Below are positions 20,058 to 28,793 of a stretch of DNA of 64,000 nt, piece by piece. This DNA comes from Schlegelella_A sp035995885 (GTDB lineage: Bacteria > Pseudomonadota > Gammaproteobacteria > Burkholderiales > Burkholderiaceae_C), in the NCBI GenBank assembly GCA_035995885.1, contig DASYKC010000041.1, forward strand, positions 47,557 through 111,556. The letters are read 5' to 3'. The stretch's first letter is position 1; each line of letters begins with the position of its first letter. Below the pieces are notes generated by a model. The model worked only from the letters and a program-made list of their open reading frames with translations, did no database searches and was not told where the DNA came from. A program made the position numbers and the translations under genes.

Positions 20058-22193
20058 CTAGTGCAGCGCGCCGGCCGCCGTCGCGCGGTAGAGCGAGTCG
20101 CGGAACTCGAGGGCGCGCGGGCCGACGTCTTCCATCGCCCACGCCGAGAGCGCCCGCGGCGACATCGGCCGGGCGAACAGGAAGCCCTGCAGCTCGTGGC
20201 AGCCGAACGAGCGCAGGATCTGGTGCTGCGCCTCGGTCTCGACGCCCTCGGCCACGACCTTCAGGCCGAGCGCCTGCGCCAGCTTGACGATGCCGTCGAC
20301 GACGGCGCGTGCGTCGGCGCTGGTCTCGAGGTCGAGGACGAAGCTCTTGTCGATCTTGAGCTCGCCGGCGCGCAGCTTTCTCAGGTACGACAGGCTCGAG
20401 TAGCCGGTACCGAAGTCGTCGATCGAGATGTTGACGCCGAGCTGGTTGAGGCGCTCGACCATGCGGATCGCGTTCGACGCGTCGTCCATCGCCACCGACT
20501 CGGTGATCTCGCAGGTCAGGAGCTGCGGCTTGATGTCGTGGCGGCGCAAGGCCATGTCGATGCGGTCGGCGAGGTCGGGATGGCGCAGCTGGTGCGCCGA
20601 GAGGTTGATCGCGACGCGCATCTGCAGGCCCTGGTCGCGCCACGCGCCGGCCTGCCGGCACGCCTCCTCGATCAGCCAGTTGCCCATCGCGCCGATCAGG
20701 CCGAAGCGCTCGGCGATCGGAATGAACTGGTCCGGCCCGACCAGGCCGCGCGTCGGGTGCTCCCAGCGCATCAGCGCCTCCGCACCCGTGATCTCTCCGC
20801 TCGGCGCGTGGATCTTCGGCTGGTAGACGAGGTGGAGCTGGCCGTCGCTCAAGGCGCGGCGCAGGTCGCGCAGCAGGTCGAGCTGGTCGCGCGCGCCGCT
20901 GGTCATGCGCTGCTCGAAGAAGGCGTAGCCGGCGCCGCCGCCGCTCTTGGCCGAACGCATGGCGGCTTCGGCGTTGGCGATCAGCGCCGTGATCGGGCCG
21001 TGCTCCGGATAGAGCGCGATGCCGATCGAGCTCGACACCATCGCCTCGCGGCCGTTCATGCGGCACGGCTCGCCGATCGAGGTCTGCAGGCGCTCCGAGA
21101 AGATCGCCGCGTCCTCGGCGCTCGGGTCGGCGCCGATCAGCATCAGGTACTCGTCGCCGCCGAGGTGGGCGACGCGGTCTTCGGGCCGCGCGAAGCGCTT
21201 CAGCCGCGCCGCGACCTCGCGCAGGACGAGGTCGCCGGTGGCGTGACCGAGCGATTCGTTGACCGGCTTGAAGCCGTCGAGGTCGATGAAGAGGACCGCC
21301 AGGCGCTGATGCGCGCCGTCGACCTGCTGCACCGCTTGGGCGAGCATGCCGTCGAACATTAGCCGGTTCGGCAGGCCGGTCAGGCCGTCGCGGAAGCTGC
21401 GCCGTTCCAGCTCCGTCTCGGCGCGGCGCAGCGAGCGGCGCAGGCGCGCCTCGAGCACCGAGAAGAGCAGGCCGACGATCAGGATCGCGCACGAGCCGAC
21501 CGACGCCAGCAGGACCAGCGTCGCCGAGGCGATCCGCTCGGCGTGGAGCGAGCCGGTCTGCTCGCCGAGACCGGCGGCGCCGAGGACGAGCTGCTGGCTC
21601 GCCACCAGGCTGACGCCGAAGACGAAGGCCGACGTCGTCTGCCAACCGAACGTCGCCGGCTTGGTGCGGTCGCCGCCGCGGAAGAACGCGCCGAGCGCCA
21701 TCATGCAGCCGCCGGCGGCGCCGGCGAACGCCGCGACCAGCGGCAGGATCTGCCATTCGATTCCCGGCACGAGGCCGAGCGGCGCGAGCGCGAGCGCGTG
21801 CGTGCCGACGGCGCCGATGCCGAGCGCGACGGCGCCGAAGCCGACCCGGCCCGGCGTCGCGACCCGGCCGCTGACGGCGCCGAGGCCGGCGAGGCTGGCG
21901 ACGAGCGCGGCGATCCAGACGCCGATCGTGCCGAGGCCGTGGTAGCCGATCGCGAAGGCCGGGGGGTCGGCGGCGATGCCGATCACCTGACTCGACCAGA
22001 TGCCGATCGCCAGCGCCGATGCGGCGCCCGACAGCCAGAGGATGCCGGCCCGGGTGCGCAGGACGCGGACGCGGCGGGCGAGGTCGAGCGCGACGTAGGC
22101 TGCCAGCGTGCTGACGGCCAGGCCGAGGAGGAGCATCAGCACCGTCGCCATCGCCGACTCCGCCCCTGAATTGATCGCCAGCTCGGCTGCCAT
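20058..22193 (-). CDS. membrane GGDEF/EAL protein with degenerate MHYT-like sensor
   Basis: 711-residue cyclic-di-GMP protein. Seven hydrophobic helices at about residues 15-255 occupy the place of an MHYT sensor. The characteristic Met-His pairs are replaced, for example GIWSSQVIGI where MHYT proteins have WSMHFIGM, and VGTHALAL at the second site. The GGDEF domain follows (DGLTGLPNRLMF, then GGDEY near 344, a conservative variant of GGDEF). The EAL domain starts near 460 with EALMRWEHP and keeps EITES, IDDFGTGYSSL, KIDKSF and EGVETE, so phosphodiesterase activity is expected. Whether the cyclase is active is uncertain. The metH pair follows it on the same strand. Confidence 0.9.
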   Translation of the reverse strand: MAAELAINSGAESAMATVLMLLLGLAVSTLAAYVALDLARRVRVLRTRAGILWLSGAASALAIGIWSSQVIGIAADPPAFAIGYHGLGTIGVWIAALVASLAGLGAVSGRVATPGRVGFGAVALGIGAVGTHALALAPLGLVPGIEWQILPLVAAFAGAAGGCMMALGAFFRGGDRTKPATFGWQTTSAFVFGVSLVASQQLVLGAAGLGEQTGSLHAERIASATLVLLASVGSCAILIVGLLFSVLEARLRRSLRRAETELERRSFRDGLTGLPNRLMFDGMLAQAVQQVDGAHQRLAVLFIDLDGFKPVNESLGHATGDLVLREVAARLKRFARPEDRVAHLGGDEYLMLIGADPSAEDAAIFSERLQTSIGEPCRMNGREAMVSSSIGIALYPEHGPITALIANAEAAMRSAKSGGGAGYAFFEQRMTSGARDQLDLLRDLRRALSDGQLHLVYQPKIHAPSGEITGAEALMRWEHPTRGLVGPDQFIPIAERFGLIGAMGNWLIEEACRQAGAWRDQGLQMRVAINLSAHQLRHPDLADRIDMALRRHDIKPQLLTCEITESVAMDDASNAIRMVERLNQLGVNISIDDFGTGYSSLSYLRKLRAGELKIDKSFVLDLETSADARAVVDGIVKLAQALGLKVVAEGVETEAQHQILRSFGCHELQGFLFARPMSPRALSAWAMEDVGPRALEFRDSLYRATAAGALH

Positions 22194-22352
22194 GCACCTC
22201 TCGACCGTGAAAACGCCGCGCAGCGACGAACCGTCGGCGCCTCACCATATCGACGGCGCGAGGTCGAACTTGAGGTGGCATCGAGGCGCCGTCGGCGTGA
22301 CGGCAGCGCGGTCGATGCGGCAATAAGTCGCGCGGCGCGGCGGCCGCGCCGG

Positions 22353-22631
22353 TCAGTGCATGACGAGCGGCTGCGGCATCAGCGAGGCGAACCGGCCGAT
22401 GAAGTCGTCGATGTCCTCCTCGCTCGGCTTGCTCTGCATCAGCGCTTCGACGCCGGCCTGGAAGCTGGCCGCCATCGGACCCTCGATGAAGATGTCTTTT
22501 TGCGCGAACTTGTCGACGATCTCGAAGCCGCCGCGCGGCTCGTCGGTCGAATCGGCTCCCGCCGCGCCGGGCGCACCGGGGATGTCGACCGCGACGACGG
22601 TGAAGCTGTCCGAGTTGTAGAGCATGTGCAT
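22353..22631 (-). CDS. DUF3567 family protein
   Basis: 92-residue protein beginning MHMLYNSDSFTVV with GGFEIVDKFAQKDIFIEG in the middle and an acidic helix near the C-terminus. This is the pattern of DUF3567, a small family restricted mostly to Burkholderiales and of unknown function. The AGGAG ribosome site 8 bases upstream supports the start. The 159 bases between its stop side and the start of the GGDEF/EAL gene contain no gene that I can see. Useful mainly as a taxonomic marker. Confidence 0.85.
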   Translation of the reverse strand: MHMLYNSDSFTVVAVDIPGAPGAAGADSTDEPRGGFEIVDKFAQKDIFIEGPMAASFQAGVEALMQSKPSEEDIDDFIGRFASLMPQPLVMH

Positions 22632-22679
22632 GGCGAGTCTCCTGAGACCCCACCTGCGGCCCCCGGCGCCGATTGCAAG

Positions 22680-22699
22680 CCGGCCCCGCCCGGGGCCGG
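22680..22699 (-). terminator. GC-rich hairpin after DUF3108 gene
   Basis: CCGGCCCCG and CGGGGCCGG form a 9-base perfect inverted repeat with a two-base centre, just beyond the stop codon of the DUF3108 gene. There is no T-run, so it is a terminator-like stem only; it could also be a small palindromic repeat. Confidence 0.4.
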
Positions 22700-22703
22700 G
22701 CGC

Positions 22704-23969
22704 TCAGGGCAGCGGATCGACACGCTCGAGCAGGAGGTCGTACTCGGACGCGCCCGAGCTGTTGCGCAAGGTCGCGTGCGCCGGCAGGTACGAGCGCTCG
22801 GGGTCGAGCCAGACCTCGGCGCTGGTGTCGTAGGTCGAGCGGCCGTCGCGGACGAGCTTGATCGCGTGCACCGTTCCCCACGCCGTCGCGATGTCCTCGC
22901 GGCCGGCGTAGCGCAGGGTCCAGAGGCCGGCGTCGCCGCGCGCGCCGACGACGATCATGGTGATCCGGCCGCCTTCGACGAGGAGCTGCGGATCGGCGGC
23001 GGCGATGCCGGCGAGCTGGATCATCCAGCTGAGGCGGTCCTGGCTGCCGGCCAGGAGCGGCCACTCGACCGCCGCGCCCGAGAACGTGATCCGGCCGTCG
23101 TCGCGGCGGAAGTTGGCGGCCTGCGCCGACCGGCGCGCGCGCTCGTCGAGGAAGCGCACCGGCGCCAGGCCGTGGGCGTCGAAGTTGCCCTCGCTGGTCT
23201 GCGTCAGGAGGGTCAGGCCGGCGATGCGCGCTTCGAGGACGAGCCGATAGCGGTCGCCGCTCGCCTGCCAGCGGATCTCGCCGGTGCCGCGCAGGAAACC
23301 GCGCCGCACCTGGTAGTGCAGGACGACCGACGGCGGCAGCTGCGTCCGGTAGAGCGGTGGCGGCTGCTCGCCGGCGGCCAGCAAGGGCGGCGCGGTGCCG
23401 GCGGCGGCGCTCGCGTGAGCGCCGACCGGCGCTTCGGCCGCATCGACGATCGCGCCCGCCACCGGCTCGGCGACCGCGACGACGACCATCGGATCGATGG
23501 CGACGGCAGGCGGCTCGCTCGTCGCCGGCTCGGCGGCGGAAGTAACGTGGCTTAAGTGGGTGCCGGCTTCATCGCTGACGCCCGGTTTGGCTTGAGCGAT
23601 CGCCACGGCCGGCTCGCGCGACCGGCGTGGAGGACGAGGCCTCGCCGGCGCTGGCGCTGCCGCCAGCGGCGCGACGGCCACCGGCGCAGCCGCCTCGGCA
23701 GGGGCGGCCCGAAGCTCCCCGGGCAGCGCCCGCACCGACATCGGCGCGACGGCCGGCGCGACGACCGCACCCGGCGAGACCTGCCCGACGCTGTCGAGGA
23801 ACGCCGCATGCAGCCCGAGCACGAGCGCGGCGCACGCGACGAGCGCGCGGCGCCGGCCGCCGCGCTGCTCGCGCTCGCGCGGCGTCTGGGGATCGCGCAG
23901 CGTCTCGCGGTCGGGCGGCGGCGCGACCGGCCGACGATCGGCAGTTTCGGCGGCGCGGCGGTCCAGCAT
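22704..23969 (-). CDS. DUF3108 domain protein with TonB-like N-terminus
   Basis: 421 residues. The N-terminus is charged and has one hydrophobic helix at about 40-58 (ALVACAALVLGLHAAFL). A long Ala/Pro-rich region follows to about residue 195, as in periplasm-spanning linkers. The C-terminal half (PPSVVLHYQVRRGFLRGTGEIRWQ, ITFSGAAVEWPLLAG, YLPAHATLRN) matches the periplasmic DUF3108 family. Function is unknown. The ATG at 23969 is chosen because upstream codons overlap the divergent FAH-family gene, leaving 47 bases for both promoters. Anchored in the inner membrane with most of the chain in the periplasm, by inference. Confidence 0.8.
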   Translation of the reverse strand: MLDRRAAETADRRPVAPPPDRETLRDPQTPREREQRGGRRRALVACAALVLGLHAAFLDSVGQVSPGAVVAPAVAPMSVRALPGELRAAPAEAAAPVAVAPLAAAPAPARPRPPRRSREPAVAIAQAKPGVSDEAGTHLSHVTSAAEPATSEPPAVAIDPMVVVAVAEPVAGAIVDAAEAPVGAHASAAAGTAPPLLAAGEQPPPLYRTQLPPSVVLHYQVRRGFLRGTGEIRWQASGDRYRLVLEARIAGLTLLTQTSEGNFDAHGLAPVRFLDERARRSAQAANFRRDDGRITFSGAAVEWPLLAGSQDRLSWMIQLAGIAAADPQLLVEGGRITMIVVGARGDAGLWTLRYAGREDIATAWGTVHAIKLVRDGRSTYDTSAEVWLDPERSYLPAHATLRNSSGASEYDLLLERVDPLP

Positions 23970-24016
23970 CGACAATCGATCCTCGTCAGGAAGAACTCGT
24001 CCCGGAACACGCACGA

Positions 24017-24997
24017 ATGAAGCTCGCCACCTACAAGGACGGCTCGCGCGACGGCCAGCTCGTCGTCGTCTCGCGCGACCTCGCCAGCGCCCACTATGCC
24101 AGCGCGATCGCGACCCGCCTGCAGGAGGTCCTCGACGACTGGGGCTTCCTGTCGCCGCAGCTCGAGGAGCTGGCGACGACGCTCGGCCACGGCAAGGCGC
24201 GCCACGCCTTTGCCTTCGAGCCGGCACGCTGCATGGCGCCCTTGCCGCGCGCCTACCAGTGGGCCGACGGCTCGGCATTCGTCAATCACGTCGAGCTCGT
24301 GCGTCGTGCCCGCAACGCCGAGATGCCGGCGAGCTTCTGGACCGACCCGCTGATGTACCAGGGCGGCAGCGACGACTTCCTCGGCCCGTGCGACGACATC
24401 GTCGCCGCGAGCGAGGACTGGGGCATCGACTTCGAGGCCGAGGTCGCCGTCATCACCGGCGACGTCGCGATGGGCGTGACGCCGGAAGCGGCGATCGACG
24501 GCATCCGCCTGGTCATGCTCGCCAACGACGTCAGCCTGAGGAACCTGATCCCGGCCGAGCTCGCCAAGGGCTTCGGCTTCTTCCAGAGCAAGCCGGCGAC
24601 GGCGTTCAGCCCGGTCGCGGTGACGCCCGACGAGCTCGGCGCGGCCTGGCACGGCGGGCGCCTGCACCTCGATCTCGAGAGCACCTGGAACGGCGCGCGC
24701 GCCGGCCTCTGCAACGCCGGCGCCGAGATGACCTTCCACTTCGGCCAGCTGATCGCGCACTTGTGCAAGACGCGCAACGCGCGCGCCGGCTCGATCGTGG
24801 GCAGTGGCACGGTGAGCAACAAGGACTGGACGCGCGGCTACTCGTGCATCGCCGAGAAGCGCGCGATCGAGACGATCGAGAGCGGTGCGGCGAAGACGCC
24901 GTTCATGCGCTTCGGCGACGCGATCCGGATCGAGATGAAGGACGCCGGCGGCGCGTCGATCTTCGGCGCGATCGACCAGAAGGTGGCGCGGGCATGA
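24017..24997 (+). CDS. fumarylacetoacetate hydrolase family protein
   Basis: 326-residue cytosolic member of the FAH superfamily with the extra N-terminal domain (about 1-80) of the fumarylacetoacetase-like branch. The metal-binding acidic cluster is in SEDWGIDFEAEVAVITGDV, followed by LANDVSLRNLIPAE and FFQSKPATAFSPVA; late motifs GSIVGSGTVSN and RFGDAIRIEM are typical. Members hydrolyse or decarboxylate beta-diketo acids in aromatic breakdown. No homogentisate genes are close by, so the substrate is open. Start at the ATG of MKLATYKDGSRDG, the usual N-terminus in this group. Confidence 0.88.
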   Translation: MKLATYKDGSRDGQLVVVSRDLASAHYASAIATRLQEVLDDWGFLSPQLEELATTLGHGKARHAFAFEPARCMAPLPRAYQWADGSAFVNHVELVRRARNAEMPASFWTDPLMYQGGSDDFLGPCDDIVAASEDWGIDFEAEVAVITGDVAMGVTPEAAIDGIRLVMLANDVSLRNLIPAELAKGFGFFQSKPATAFSPVAVTPDELGAAWHGGRLHLDLESTWNGARAGLCNAGAEMTFHFGQLIAHLCKTRNARAGSIVGSGTVSNKDWTRGYSCIAEKRAIETIESGAAKTPFMRFGDAIRIEMKDAGGASIFGAIDQKVARA

Positions 24998-25052
24998 ACG
25001 GCCGGGCCCGCTCCGACGCGGCCGGCGCCCGGCGAAGCGCGAAGGTCGGCGA

Positions 25053-25559
25053 ATGAGCGAGGACCTGCCGCGAACGCTCAAGTTCGCGACCGTCTGGCTC
25101 GTCGTCGGCGCGATCGTCTTCGTCGCCTATCAGTGGCGCCGGCACGAGGCGCTGAAGGCGACCTTCACGACCGCCGGCGGCATCGTCGAGATCCGGCAGA
25201 GCGACGACGGCCACTACCACTGGCCGGGAACGCTCAACGGCGAGCGCGTCGACTTCCTCGTCGACACCGGCGCCAGCGGCGTCGCCATCCCGGCGGCGCT
25301 CGCCGAGCGGCTGCGCCTGAGCGGCGAGGAGACGGTGCGCTCGAGCACCGCCGGCGGCTGGGTCACCGGCCGCGTCGTTCGCGCCGACCTGGCGCTCGAC
25401 GGCGGCGTCCGCGCCGAGCGGCTGCGCATGGTCGCCTTGCCGAACCTCGACGCGCCGCTGCTCGGCATGGAGGTCCTCGGCCGCCTGCACTGGCAGCAGG
25501 GCGACCGCTCGCTGCGCATCGATCTCGGCGCCGGCAGCGCGGGCGGGCCGGCATCGTGA
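25053..25559 (+). CDS. membrane-anchored retroviral-type aspartic protease
   Basis: 168 residues. One N-terminal transmembrane helix at about 12-27 (ATVWLVVGAIVFVAY) is followed by a domain with the catalytic motif FLVDTGASGVAIP (Asp-Thr-Gly near residue 71) and a C-terminal GMEVLGRLHW segment. This matches the bacterial TIGR02281/clan AA aspartic protease family, whose roles are poorly known. A single DTG means it must dimerise to form an active site, as in retroviral proteases. Its stop overlaps the GTG of the next gene. Confidence 0.85.
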   Translation: MSEDLPRTLKFATVWLVVGAIVFVAYQWRRHEALKATFTTAGGIVEIRQSDDGHYHWPGTLNGERVDFLVDTGASGVAIPAALAERLRLSGEETVRSSTAGGWVTGRVVRADLALDGGVRAERLRMVALPNLDAPLLGMEVLGRLHWQQGDRSLRIDLGAGSAGGPAS

Positions 25560-26533
25560 TCGCCTCGCGTCGCGGGCTCGCCGTGCTACTCGCCGCCGCC
25601 ATGGCGCTGCTCGCGCCGCTGCGCGGCCAGGCGCAGACCGCGAGCGCGCCGGCCGGCTGTCCGCCCGCCGCGGTCCCGCTCGATGCCGATCGCTTCCAGG
25701 CCGGCATGCAGCAAGCCGAGGACCACGGCTTCCTCTGGCGCATCGCCAAGGACGGGCGCACGTCGTACCTCTACGGGACGATCCACGCGGCGCGGCCGGC
25801 GTGGATGTTCCCCGGCCCGGCGACGACGGCGGCGCTCGAGGCGAGCGACGTCCTCGCGCTCGAGCTCGACCTGCTCGATCCCGGCGTCCAGAAACGCCTC
25901 GTCGAAGCGGCCAGCGCCCGGGCCGACGAGCGCCTGCCCGCGCCGCTGGTCGCGCGGCTGGAGCGGCGCATGGCCGCCGAGTGCGTCGACGCGGCGCCGT
26001 GGCGGACGTTCGCGCCCGAGTTCCAGATCGCCGCGCTGGCGGTGCTGGCGGCGCGGCGCGACGGGCTCGATCCGGCGAATGCGATCGACCTCGTCCTCGC
26101 CCTCGTCGCCCGCGATCTCGGCAAGACGACCGCCTCGCTCGAGACGCCGGAAGCGCAGATCGCCGCGCTGCGCATGCCGAGCCACGAGGCGACGATCGAG
26201 TTCGTGACGAGCGGTCTCGACGAGCTCGACGCCGGCCGCTCCGGGCCGCTGCTCGCGCACATGGCGACCGCCTGGATCGACGGCAACCTCGCCGAGCTCG
26301 AAGACTACGAGCGCTGGTGCGACTGCCTCAACACCGCCGCCGAGCGCGCCTCGATGAAGCGGCTCCTCGACGACCGCAATCCGCTGCTCGCCGCGGCGAT
26401 CGACGCGCTGCACGGCGACGGCCGCTCGGTCTTCGCGGCGGTCGGCAGCCTGCACATGATCGGCGCGAACGGGCTGCCGGCGCTGCTGCGCCAGCGCGGC
26501 TACGCGGTCGAGCAGGTCCGCTTCGGCCATTGA
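25556..26533 (+). CDS. TraB/GumN family protein, secreted
   Basis: 325 residues beginning at a GTG that overlaps the preceding stop (GTGA). A signal peptide (about 1-27, ending RGQAQ) comes first, then the TraB/GumN core with the conserved LYGTIHAARP near the N-terminus, the glutamate-rich strand ALELDLLDP, and a C-terminal VFAAVGSLHMIGANGLPALL. The two conserved GxxH segments are intact. The family is related to erythromycin-esterase/Tiki-type metal-dependent folds, and the bacterial members lack a settled function. It is coupled to the aspartic protease upstream. Confidence 0.87.
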   Translation: MIASRRGLAVLLAAAMALLAPLRGQAQTASAPAGCPPAAVPLDADRFQAGMQQAEDHGFLWRIAKDGRTSYLYGTIHAARPAWMFPGPATTAALEASDVLALELDLLDPGVQKRLVEAASARADERLPAPLVARLERRMAAECVDAAPWRTFAPEFQIAALAVLAARRDGLDPANAIDLVLALVARDLGKTTASLETPEAQIAALRMPSHEATIEFVTSGLDELDAGRSGPLLAHMATAWIDGNLAELEDYERWCDCLNTAAERASMKRLLDDRNPLLAAAIDALHGDGRSVFAAVGSLHMIGANGLPALLRQRGYAVEQVRFGH

Positions 26534-26595
26534 TCCGGCACGGCGAACGGCGCTGCCGCTCGGGCGACAATCGGCGACATCCTCGAGGAGACACG

Positions 26596-27258
26596 ATGAG
26601 CGACGGCACCGGCTTCGGCAAGCTCGTTCCCGGCTTCGACTTCCTGCAGAGCCTGGTCAAGAACGCCGGCGCCGCGCTGCCGGGAATCGGCCAGTGGGTC
26701 GCGCCGACGCTCGACCCGGCCGAGCTCGACAAGCGCATCAGCGAGCTGCGCACCGTTCAGTACTGGCTCGAGCAGAACGCGCGCATGCTCGCGGCGACGA
26801 TCCAGGCGCTCGAGGTGCAGCGCATGACGCTGACGACGCTGAAGTCGATGAACGTGCAGATGAGCGACCTGGGCGAGTCGCTGAAGATCAAGCCGAGCGA
26901 GCCGAGCGAGCCGGCGGCGCCGGCGGCGGAGAAAAGGCCCGCGGCCGCGAAGAAGTCGGCGGCTGCCGTCGATCCGATGCAATGGTGGGGCGCGCTCACC
27001 AACCAGTTCGCCGAGCTCGCGACGAACGCGATGAAGGACAGCGCCGCCGATGCCGCCAAGTCGCTCGCCGGCGGCATGATGAAGCAGTCGTTCGATGCCG
27101 CCGCCGAGACGATGAAGAAGGTCGCCGGCGCGCCGGCGCGCGCGGTCGCCGGCGCTGCCAGGGACCTCGGCGCGAAGCCGGCGGCCGCCGCGCCGGCTGC
27201 CGCGCGGCCGGCGAAGCGCGCCGTCAAGCGCCGCCGCGCCGCGCCGGCCGCCCCCTGA
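26596..27258 (+). CDS. phaM: PHA granule-associated protein PhaM
   Basis: 220 residues. The conserved core is TLDPAELDKRISELRTVQYWLEQNARMLAATIQALEVQRMTL (about 35-75), nearly the signature of Ralstonia PhaM. A linker and a WWGALTNQF segment follow. The C-terminus is Ala/Lys/Pro-rich and basic (about 185-220), like histone tails, which in PhaM binds DNA. PhaM links polyhydroxyalkanoate granules to the nucleoid and activates PhaC. The GAGGAG ribosome site fits the ATG. PHA synthase genes are not in this window, so the pathway must be elsewhere. Confidence 0.9.
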   Translation: MSDGTGFGKLVPGFDFLQSLVKNAGAALPGIGQWVAPTLDPAELDKRISELRTVQYWLEQNARMLAATIQALEVQRMTLTTLKSMNVQMSDLGESLKIKPSEPSEPAAPAAEKRPAAAKKSAAAVDPMQWWGALTNQFAELATNAMKDSAADAAKSLAGGMMKQSFDAAAETMKKVAGAPARAVAGAARDLGAKPAAAAPAAARPAKRAVKRRRAAPAAP

Positions 27259-27274
27259 TCGCGCCGCTTCGTCC

Positions 27275-28783
27275 GTGAACGCGCCGCTGCCGTCGACCGT
27301 CGCGCTACCGGCTGGCGACGACCGCCGCCGGCGCCAGGCCGAGGTGGTCGGCGCGCTCGCCGCCGCGGTGCCCGCGCACGCGCTCCTCTGGCGCCGCGAG
27401 GACACCGTGCCCTACGAGTGCGACGGCCTCACCGCCTACCGCGAGCAGCCGCTCGTCGTCGTCCTGCCCGAGACCGAGAAGCAGGTCGCCGCCGTCCTCG
27501 CGATCTGCCATCGCCTCGAGGTGCCGGTGGTCGCGCGCGGCGCGGGCACGGGGCTCTCGGGCGGCGCCCTGCCCGATTCGCTCGGCGTGACGCTGAGCCT
27601 CGCCAAGTTCAACCGCATCGTCGCCATCGACCGGACGGCGCGGACGGCGACCGTGCAGTGCGGCGTCCGCAACCTCGCGATCAGCGAGGCGGCGAAACCG
27701 CACGGGCTCTTCTACGCGCCCGATCCGAGCAGCCAGATCGCCTGCACGATCGGCGGCAACGTCGCCGAGAACTCGGGCGGCGTGCATTGCCTGAAGTATG
27801 GCCTGACGCTCCACAACGTCCTCAAGGTGCGCGGCTTCACCGCCGACGGCGTGGCGGTCGAGTTCGGCAGCGATGCCCTCGACGCGCCCGGCCTCGACCT
27901 GCTCGCGGCGGTGATCGGCAGCGAAGGCATGCTCGCCGTGATCTTCGAGGTCACCGTCAAGCTGCTGCCGCTCGCCGAGACGGCGCGCTGCATCATGGCC
28001 AGCTTCGACGACGTTCGCCGCGCCGGCGACGCGGTGGCCGCGATCATCGCCGCCGGCATCGTGCCGGCCGGACTCGAGATGATGGACAAGCCGATGACCG
28101 CGGCGGTCGAGGGCTTCGTCCACGCCGGCTACGACCTCGACGCCGCCGCGATCCTGCTCTGCGAGAGCGACGGCAGCGCCGCCGCCGTCGAGGCAGAGAT
28201 CGTCCGCATGGCCGACGTGCTGCGCGCCTCGGGCGCGACGCGGATCGAGGCGAGCGAGAGCGAGGCGCAGCGGCTGCGCTTCTGGAGCGGCCGCAAGAAC
28301 GCCTTCCCGGCGAGCGGCCGCATCAGCCCCGACTACATGTGCATGGACTCGACGATCCCGCGGAAGCGCCTCGCCGACATGCTGATCGCGATCGCCGCGA
28401 TGGAGCAGAAGCACGGGCTGCGCTGCGTCAACGTCTTCCACGCCGGCGACGGCAACCTGCACCCGCTGATCCTGTTCGACGCCAACGACAGCGTCCAGCT
28501 TCACCGCGCCGAAACGTTCGGCGCCGAGATCCTCGAGCTGAGCGTGGCGATGGGCGGCACCGTCACCGGCGAGCACGGCGTCGGCGTCGAGAAGCTGGCG
28601 TCGATGTGCGTCCAGTTCTCGCCGGCCGAGCGCGCGCAGATGGAAGGCGTCAAGCGCGCCTTCGATCCGGCCGGCAAGCTCAATCCCGGCAAGGTGATCC
28701 CGTCGCTCTCGCGCTGCGCGGAGTACGGCCGCATGCACGTCAAGCGCGGCCTGCTCGCGTTTCCCGAGCTGCCGCGGTTCTGA
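27275..28783 (+). CDS. glcD: glycolate oxidase subunit GlcD
   Basis: 502-residue FAD-linked oxidase (PCMH FAD domain plus the C-terminal FAD-linked oxidase domain). Visible motifs are VVARGAGTGLSGGALP, the FAD loop YAPDPSSQIACTIGGNVAENSGGVHCLKYG, and the C-terminal VNVFHAGDGNLHPLILFD and GGTVTGEHGVGVEK. It oxidises glycolate (or D-lactate) and passes electrons to GlcE and GlcF. The start is GTG. It is the first gene of glcDEF, with gaps of only 10 and 95 bases to the next two genes. Confidence 0.94.
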   Translation: MNAPLPSTVALPAGDDRRRRQAEVVGALAAAVPAHALLWRREDTVPYECDGLTAYREQPLVVVLPETEKQVAAVLAICHRLEVPVVARGAGTGLSGGALPDSLGVTLSLAKFNRIVAIDRTARTATVQCGVRNLAISEAAKPHGLFYAPDPSSQIACTIGGNVAENSGGVHCLKYGLTLHNVLKVRGFTADGVAVEFGSDALDAPGLDLLAAVIGSEGMLAVIFEVTVKLLPLAETARCIMASFDDVRRAGDAVAAIIAAGIVPAGLEMMDKPMTAAVEGFVHAGYDLDAAAILLCESDGSAAAVEAEIVRMADVLRASGATRIEASESEAQRLRFWSGRKNAFPASGRISPDYMCMDSTIPRKRLADMLIAIAAMEQKHGLRCVNVFHAGDGNLHPLILFDANDSVQLHRAETFGAEILELSVAMGGTVTGEHGVGVEKLASMCVQFSPAERAQMEGVKRAFDPAGKLNPGKVIPSLSRCAEYGRMHVKRGLLAFPELPRF

Positions 28784-28793
28784 AGGCGCCGGC

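Noticed and set aside
24994..25056. Short frame of 20 codons overlapping the FAH-family stop
   Set aside because: Too short, with no ribosome site and no recognisable sequence; probably chance.
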